Source: Climacium dendroides (Eukaryota > Streptophyta > Bryopsida > Hypnales > Climaciaceae). From it: a stretch of DNA of 64,000 nucleotides. The first letter of the stretch is position 1. Each line of letters opens with the position of its first letter. The DNA is taken from the NCBI GenBank assembly GCA_950106755.1, contig OX467087.1, positions 11,970,047 to 12,034,046 on the forward strand. Reading direction: 5' to 3'. The notes beneath the pieces are model-generated. The model was given only the letters and a program-made list of their open reading frames with translations, was not told where the DNA came from and did not search any database. Shown here piece by piece: positions 57,444 to 64,000 of this stretch. The translations under genes and the position numbers were made by a program.

Positions 57444-58370
57444 AATATGAACTGATTATTATGCATTCCTAATACTTGCATTACTTGAGCAAATTTGATA
57501 AACAGTTAGTCAGAAATCACATCACATATAACTATGTGATATAGAAATCCATTTGTAGTCTTACATGACAATTTATAAAATTTGAAGCTGATCCTAGCCT
57601 TAAACCACATCTATGTTGTGATCAATCATTTCATCTTTCACTATATTAATTTGTCAATTCACTTACACTCTACAAAACATATATACCAAAAAACCCTCCA
57701 CTCCCATCTCAATTCACTTCAATTCTGTTACACTCAGAGGGATAATTAAACAATTTGCTTCATGGTTAAACATGTGCAAATCCAACTAAATTGTCATGCA
57801 CACACACAAAGCACTAAAAGACACATAACCACTTCACAAATTATACATACACAAGGAGTATCCAATCATTGGAGTCATTAACTTCAAAAATAGTTTTTAC
57901 AATTTATCAAGGCTTCATAAGACAAGTGATTAACTTATACACTCCTAGCTCCTAACTCACGTAGACAAATAGTCCAAATACACACAATTACACCACCACA
58001 ATCAATTTTTTCAAACACTTATATAATCATAGGTCCAATCTCTTGACTTCCACTTATACATAAATATGCAAAGGAGTTCATTGTATATAAGAAAAATGAT
58101 AATTTGACATGTAGAAAATATCCAAAATAGAGGGCTGTCAAATTGTCAAACTATATGCTAAATCAAAGAGACAACTATTCATCTCAAATAATCTTCAAGA
58201 CAATTTGTTACTCTTCATATTTGGGCTATTTACAATGTTTTAAATCTAATGCTTTCTACAAAGACAATTACCCTGTATTATACTACCAATGTGAAAACAA
58301 CTTGACAATTGTTCTTTTATACTGTATAAAGAAAATTGACAAAAATTCAATAATTGACACACTCGTAGTT

Positions 58371-59315
58371 CTCCTCATCAATTATTGGTCATGTTGATTT
58401 GAAAAACAAATAGAGATTTAAGTTAGAACTTATCCATTTTTTTTTTAAATTCTTAAAGAATCATCCTACTCATGTATTATTTGTCACATTGATTTAATAA
58501 AATATAAGATAAAAGGTCGGGATTTAAGTAAGAACTTCTCTATTTATTATTTGCAATTCTTCAAGATTCTTTCTTATCATAATTTTTTTTTCACTTTGAT
58601 TATATAAATAAAATAAATAAAAGATGGAGTTTTGTATAAGAACTTTTAAATTTATTTATGTAATTTTTAAGAATTTTTTCTAATTATAAATTATTTGTCA
58701 CTTTAATTTTGTAAATAAAAATAAAGGATACTAAGATAGGATTCAAATAAGAAATTTCTGTTTTTTCCTTCAATCTTAAAAATTCATCCTAATCCAGTAT
58801 TATTTTTTACATTGAAGTAAAAACTATAAGGAATATTGAATGAATGTTTAATTAAAAAAATTCTATTGATTTTTTGCAATTTCTAAAGAATGTTACTAAT
58901 AATGAATTATTTTTCATTTTGATTTAATAAATAAAAAATAATGTTTGGAGATTTAAGTATGAACTTTCCCATTTATTTTTTGGAATTTTTGAAGACTCAT
59001 CTTACTCGAGTATTATTTGTCATGTTGATTTAAGATTTAAAAACAAAGCTTGGAGATTGAAGAAAATACTTTATTTATTTATTTTTTGCATTTATCCAAA
59101 ATTCTTTATTTATTGTGATTTTATAAATAAAAAATAAAGGATGAAAATTCAAGAAAGAACTTTTTAATTAATTAATAAGTTTTTGCAATTCTTTACTAAT
59201 TTTAGATTACTTGTCATGATGATCTAAAAACAAAATATAATGGGTGAAGATTTAAGTAAGAAATTACCCAATTAATTTTTGCAAATATCAAAAAATCATT
59301 ACTTATTTATATATT
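58371..59315 (-). repeat. 110-120 bp satellite array, reverse orientation
   Basis: About eight degenerate units read as the reverse complement of the 38.7-41.8 kb array: ATTATTTGTCA(C/T)(A/G)TTGATTTAA, GGAGATTTAAGTAAGAACTT, ATTTATTTTTTGCAATTCTT. No coding capacity. Confidence 0.7.
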
Positions 59316-59559
59316 ATTAGAATAGATAGATATACATATCTATACATTTAGTGTATAGGGGGTACATAGAGAGTCATAACCATTCATATCATTGTATCTT
59401 TTGTTTAATCATGCTAAGAAATAAATACCTCCAAGGTACTTCAAATTATATATAGTAATGAGCAACTTGCTTCTTTTTCTCAATTCTATCAGAGTGAGAG
59501 CACCATGTGCTATCCTCAAGTCCCTTCAACTAAATGTTTTACTACAGATGTCTTTGACT

Positions 59560-62130
59560 TATTCATTGTAGAAGTTGAAAGAAATAAAGTTGAAACTCTA
59601 CTTTGAGTTACATGAGGAGTTGCAACAACAAAAAAGTGGAAATTCCGTTAGCCATGGAGATGTACCACAAGGGTTGTGGACATGTAAAAAGTCTTTTATG
59701 AATCAAAGATATTCTAACCCCGGTAATAATGGTTATTTCAAAGCACATGCAAATACTAGCATAGGTACTTTTAAATATGGATCTAGTAACAAATTCAATA
59801 GGAACAATCCCTCTATAATAGGCTCTTTGCCTAGTTCTTCTAAACAATGTATGTCTTTCCATTTAATCCATCAAAATTTCCAACAATCGTATAAAAAAAA
59901 GTTATTTGCAACTATTGCAAGCTTCTTAATCATTGTGAAAGGAAATGTTGGAAATATCTTGCTAATCAAAAGTTAGAAAAGATCTTTTCTAATCAATTCC
60001 CTCAATCTCCAAAACCAACAACATTTGTTGAAGTTGTTCATATAACAATTACAAATTTAACCAATCCAATACTTATCATTCCATTTATCCAAAAAAATTG
60101 TATATCTTGGAGTTAATACCATGCAAGAAATTTATAGTTATGACTCAATTAAAATTATACTTGTTAATGGTGAAGAGAGGTCACTTACAAGTGTGTTCTC
60201 CACCATTAGCTTTATGTAGTTCAATTTATCCTTCTAAATTTAATGCTTTCTCTACATTATGGCATCATCATTTGGGTCATGTCAGTTTCAACAAATTATC
60301 TATTATGCAACAATTTGAGATCATCTATGGTTTTCCTAAACAACCTCAATATCTTGTAACTTTTTGTGAAAATTGTATGTATGGCAAAAAAAACTTGTCA
60401 AAGATTTCCAAAACTTGCTTTGAAAGCACAAGTCCAAAATTCTGACCTTTGCGGCCCAATGTATGATTATTCTACCAGTGGTGCATGTTACTTTATTACT
60501 TTCATTGACAACATTAGTAGATACACTGTTATATATTTCTTAAAACAAAAATCAGAGGCTATCATTAAGTTTAAAGAATACCAAGTTCTTGTTGAAAATC
60601 ACATAAATAATCACATTCAAAAATTTTGCATTGGTAATGGAACTGAATTTATCTCCCATGCTGGTCCCATGCTTTTCAACAAAGGTCTGGAGGTCATGGT
60701 ATTTTACATCAATTTACTGCTACATATAGTGTACAACAAAATGGAATGCTAGAATGCAAAAATAGAACATTGGTGGAAGGTGCTCAATGTATGCTTCAAG
60801 CTTCAAATTTACCATCTTTTTTATAAGCAAGGCCATTATGACTGCCAACCATATTCAAATTTTTTTTGACAATTAAAATTCTTCTAAATAAAACTCCACT
60901 TGACTGGTAAACTAGGTGAAAATCAACTATACATTATTTCTGTACTTTTGGTTGTAATGATTTTGTTCATCAACACAAACCAAACGTACAAAATTTGATC
61001 CCAAAAGCATTAAGTGTATTTTTGTGGGTTATAATTCAATTGTTAATGGTTGTCGACTATATAATCCTTCAACTAAGTAGATTTTGCTTAGCAAAGATGT
61101 TGTATTTAATGAACAATTTCCAAGTTCATTTGCTACACCCTTAATACAAATTACTTTGTCTACTTCAAACTTTGATGCTATTCATTTTACAAAATATACT
61201 CATCTAGAGAGTTTCCATTCATAGACTCAACTTCAAAATCAAGCAAATCTACAATTTTAAACTCACCTTCAATCAACAAATATTCTTTAACCAAATCTCA
61301 CTAGTTATGAATCTACAATGAATCTTTTATTTACCACACACAGTCCTTCCAATTCAAGTGATCAAATGAAACCATTATTCAACCCCAATCCTTCTAGTCT
61401 TTTAGTACTAGAATTGTTGTCTTCCATTTCTTCTATCCAAGCTCTTTTGGTTCCTACATAGCCTTGGATAGAAGAAATGGAAGACAACAATTCTAGTACT
61501 AAAATCAAAGCCTTGGAAACCTTTTGATGCTCCCACCAAGCCCTATTCACGCTTGGGTTGCCATTACAAACCTAATCTCAAGTATGTTCATGTTCATACC
61601 ATTATAGAACCTATAAATAATTCTATTGTTGAACCTTCAACTTGAACTAAAGTATTAAATAGCCTCCAAGCCCATTATTGGTAAGATGCACTTGATAGTA
61701 AATACTCTTCATTAATGAAGAATGGTACTTGAGACCTTGTTTCTTTATCACCCAATCAAAAAGCTATTCATTATAAATGGCTTTTCAAAGTAAAATGCAA
61801 AGAAGATGGCTCACTTGATTAGTATAAAGTCCGATTAGTTGCCAAAAGATATTCTCATGTACAAGGACTTGATTATGGTAATACTTTCTCACTTGTTATT
61901 AAAATTGCATCCATAGAAGTTCTTTTAGTAGTTTTTGCTATATGTGATTGGAAGGTCCACCAACTTGATGTGGAAATTACTTTCTTATATGAAAACCTCT
62001 TTGAAGATACATATATTAGCCTAAAAGCTATATCCTTTGTGGATCTAAATACAAAGTTTGTAAACTTAAGAAAAGCCTTTACAACTTAAAACTAGCATCT
62101 CGTATATGATATTATAAGTTTCAAACCTAT
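59560..62130 (+). pseudogene. Ty1/copia retrotransposon remnant
   Basis: The order is that of copia: Gag-like text (LYFELHEELQQQKSGNS, 59.6 kb), then the GAG-pre-integrase domain (LWHHHLGHVSFNKLSIMQQF, then FCENCMYGKK, 60.26-60.4 kb). The integrase follows (LCGPMYDYSTSGACYFITFI, IDNISRYTVIYFLKQKSEA, IGNGTEFISH, 60.45-60.7 kb) and then reverse-transcriptase text (HYKWLFKVKCKEDGSLD, LVAKRYSHVQGLDYGNTFS, WKVHQLDVEITFLYE, 61.77-62.0 kb). It is broken by many stops and frameshifts. LTRs were not identified. Confidence 0.85.
61400..61504. repeat. Perfect 42-bp inverted repeat, 21-base loop
   Basis: Positions 61400-61441 and 61463-61504 are exact reverse complements (42 of 42). The right arm begins CTTGGATAGAAGAAATGG. 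The repeat lies in the degenerate copia remnant where all other text is heavily mutated. Confidence 0.9.
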
Positions 62131-64000
62131 CTCTTGACATTTAATAATCATGCCAAATTAATGGGATAATATTGAATTTACATGTGTGAAATTAGCTTGT
62201 ACTTGATTTATGTTGAGGAATTGTTTTGGAGTTGTTGTTGGAGTATGTTTGAATTAATTGGTTGTTTGAGTATATGAACTAGGGAGGTTGTGTCATCCAT
62301 ATGTGACCAATTGTCAGGTTTGATGGTAAAAGAAAAGGTGTTTTGTATAGGGCGATGCAAGAGGAGGAAGGCATTGTTTGATGGAAAGGGCAGATGTGGA
62401 GGCTCTTTCATTGTACAATGCCTAACAACAAGAAACATTGCCTGCAATAAATTGCGAGAAGAAATTTTGGATGAATCATAGGATGAACAAGAATAATTGG
62501 GATGAAAAATGTGTAATGCTTGATTATGCATGCAAAAACGCACAACTAGGCATTACACCCTAATTACAACATTGAACATGTCATTTGCAAATGAATGGAA
62601 ATTTTTCTTCGTGTCATTTGCGATGTGGTTATGATTCCATGAGCTTGGATCTATATGTTAATAAGTAGGACTAAAATATTAAATTGCTTATAGAATCAAC
62701 ATAAGAAAATCATTAATGATTGTTGAAAAATTCTGTGATCAATACCTTAATTAGTGAATTGTATGCTAGTGAAAAGGTTCCAACAAGAATCTGAATGAGA
62801 ATGAACTATAGTAAATTTGCCAATTACCACATAGACAAAATTCAAATTCTTCTCTACATAAATGTTAAGACTTGCATATTTTGAAATTTGGCTTGATATA
62901 TTAAATGTCATGTTAAGATTCACCTTCAAAAAACAAAATGCAAAAATATTTCTTCTTATAAATTTTATTGCAATTCTAAGGTGATGCACTTGAAATCTAG
63001 TAAAAAATTCCTTGCAATCCTTCACCACACTGCATGTAGTCATTAGGTGGTGATACAAAATTTTGTTCCCATCACAATTGAATTAGTAGTTGAATCATGC
63101 GGTTACTGTACGGTAATTGGCAACCGCTTTTGTGCAATTTTTGGATGTATGCAATAAATGGCCCGTTTACTCTAAACCATTTCATTGTTGAGATAAATGG
63201 GTTAGTGTTTGGTTAGGTGGGATTTTAATTTTGATCTAGAGGTTAGTTGAAGATATCATTGTCGTATACAAGTTATATACGGGACAATGACAAATTGTTG
63301 GATGTTTAAATTGTAGAAATTTGAAGGAATTTAGGAATTACATAATACATGTTGATTAGTGGTGAAATTTTGATTGAGCCAATTAAGTTTATGATTGTGA
63401 GTGGACGGAGAACAATTTGTATTAAATCTATACATTGAGGCATACCTACTTCAAGTCCAAGATTAAAGTAGACAAATTATTGTGTGAGTGAAAGACTTAA
63501 GGGCAAGAAATTGTTTAGATCCAAGACCAAGCCAAGAATCAATTGGGGATCCAACATTTTGGAACCTAGATATTTAGCATGGGACAGTTATAGATTGAAG
63601 TGACCAATTGTTTTGGAATTGTATAGCAATAAATTTCAAAGATCTTGCATAAATACTTATGCCCTACATTAGATAGAGACATTGATTGTTTTATATACAA
63701 TTGAGACTATTTCCTTATGCATCCTAATTAGCAATTTGGCTAGTTAAGTAGTGATTGTGACAAATTCTTTTGGTAATGTATATCACCAATAATTAAGGAA
63801 TTGTATACAAAACTAATTATGTATAAATATAAATATATATTACATTAACCAAGGTTCTCAAGCATATGCATAACAAATTGTGGTTTGTCCTTGACTAATT
63901 GTTGATAAATTGAACTCTTAGTAGATAGAATTGGGACAACATTCATACATCTATAGCATTGGTGATGGACTAGCCACTAAATCCATATCCTTGGGAATAA
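62131..64000. other. AT-rich region with scattered CAATTGTC / GACAAATT words, no gene seen
   Basis: No coherent protein on either strand. The minus frames at 62208-62543 and 62747-63058 have no recognisable content. Words such as GACCAATTGTCAGG (62308), GACAAATTGTTGG (63290) and GTGACCAATTGTTTTGG (63600) resemble those of the 49.7-52.3 and 56-58.4 kb blocks. Confidence 0.45.

Larger units (their letters stand above)
55952..58370. repeat. Block rich in GACAATTTG / CAAATTGTC motifs
   Basis: Words such as GACAATTTG, GACAATTAG, CAAATTGTC and AATTGACA recur about every 100 bp (for example near 56050, 56110, 56550, 56717, 57567, 58140, 58197 and 58300). The dominant orientation is opposite to the ATTGTC-rich block at 49.7-52.3 kb. 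No gene is recognised. Foldback elements at 56747-56885 and 57331-57443 and a (TA)n run at 57021-57049 lie inside. Confidence 0.5.

Overview
This is nuclear DNA of a land plant. The two best genes belong to plant families (a membrane-anchored NAC transcription factor and an SRO-type PARP/RST protein), the introns are GT-AG, and about 80% of the window is AT-rich sequence filled with decayed plant-type transposons. I cannot name the species. All three gene models lie on the minus strand, in islands of clearly higher GC (about 0.27-2.4 kb, 8.4-14.4 kb and 26-30.9 kb).

Genes. (1) 272-1588: three in-frame exons encode a 215-residue charged protein that I do not recognise. (2) 10219-13651: seven exons whose phases agree throughout give a 519-residue SRO-like protein. 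It has a PARP-like catalytic fold, an RST domain split over two exons, and a C-terminal tail of seven 14-residue repeats encoded by a 42-bp minisatellite. (3) 27326-30102: four exons give a 658-residue NAC protein with a C-terminal transmembrane helix (NTL class). Possible additional spliced exons lie 3' of genes 2 and 3 (8930-9034 and 26235-26464). No functional link among the three is evident beyond the reported role of some SRO and NTL proteins in stress signalling.

Intergenic layout. 2.4-7.7 kb is AT-rich with several short tandem duplications. 7.7-8.1, 14.4-15.1 and 18.5-25.6 kb carry MITEs: a G/C-tract pair, a pogo-like element, and a family with TTAACCCCTAAAG-like ends that recurs at 37.7 and 43.6 kb. 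31-38 kb holds tandem duplications, a wrecked Ty3/gypsy element (protease and reverse transcriptase) and small foldback elements. 38.7-41.8 kb is a degenerate array of roughly 110-120 bp units interrupted by a Stowaway-like element. 41.8-47.2 kb is a second degenerate array (about 80 bp) split by a 3.2-kb CACTA element with an intact GTT target duplication, which itself contains a MITE and a tRNA-like SINE candidate.

49.4-54.5 kb is bounded by CACTA-like ends. It contains regions of AGTCATAT hairpin repeats, a pyrimidine-rich 24-bp repeat, and a block rich in two motifs (ATTGTC and CCAGTGATTGG). 54.5-56 kb is a gypsy integrase fragment followed by an LTR. 56-58.4 kb is rich in GACAATTTG motifs and carries a 139-bp mini-CACTA with a perfect ATT target duplication. 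58.4-59.3 kb repeats the 110-120 bp satellite in reverse orientation. 59.6-62.1 kb is a degenerate Ty1/copia element holding a perfect 42-bp inverted repeat. The remainder is AT-rich with no gene seen.

All joins are read by eye from splice signals, phase and protein similarity. Nothing here was tested by alignment or search.
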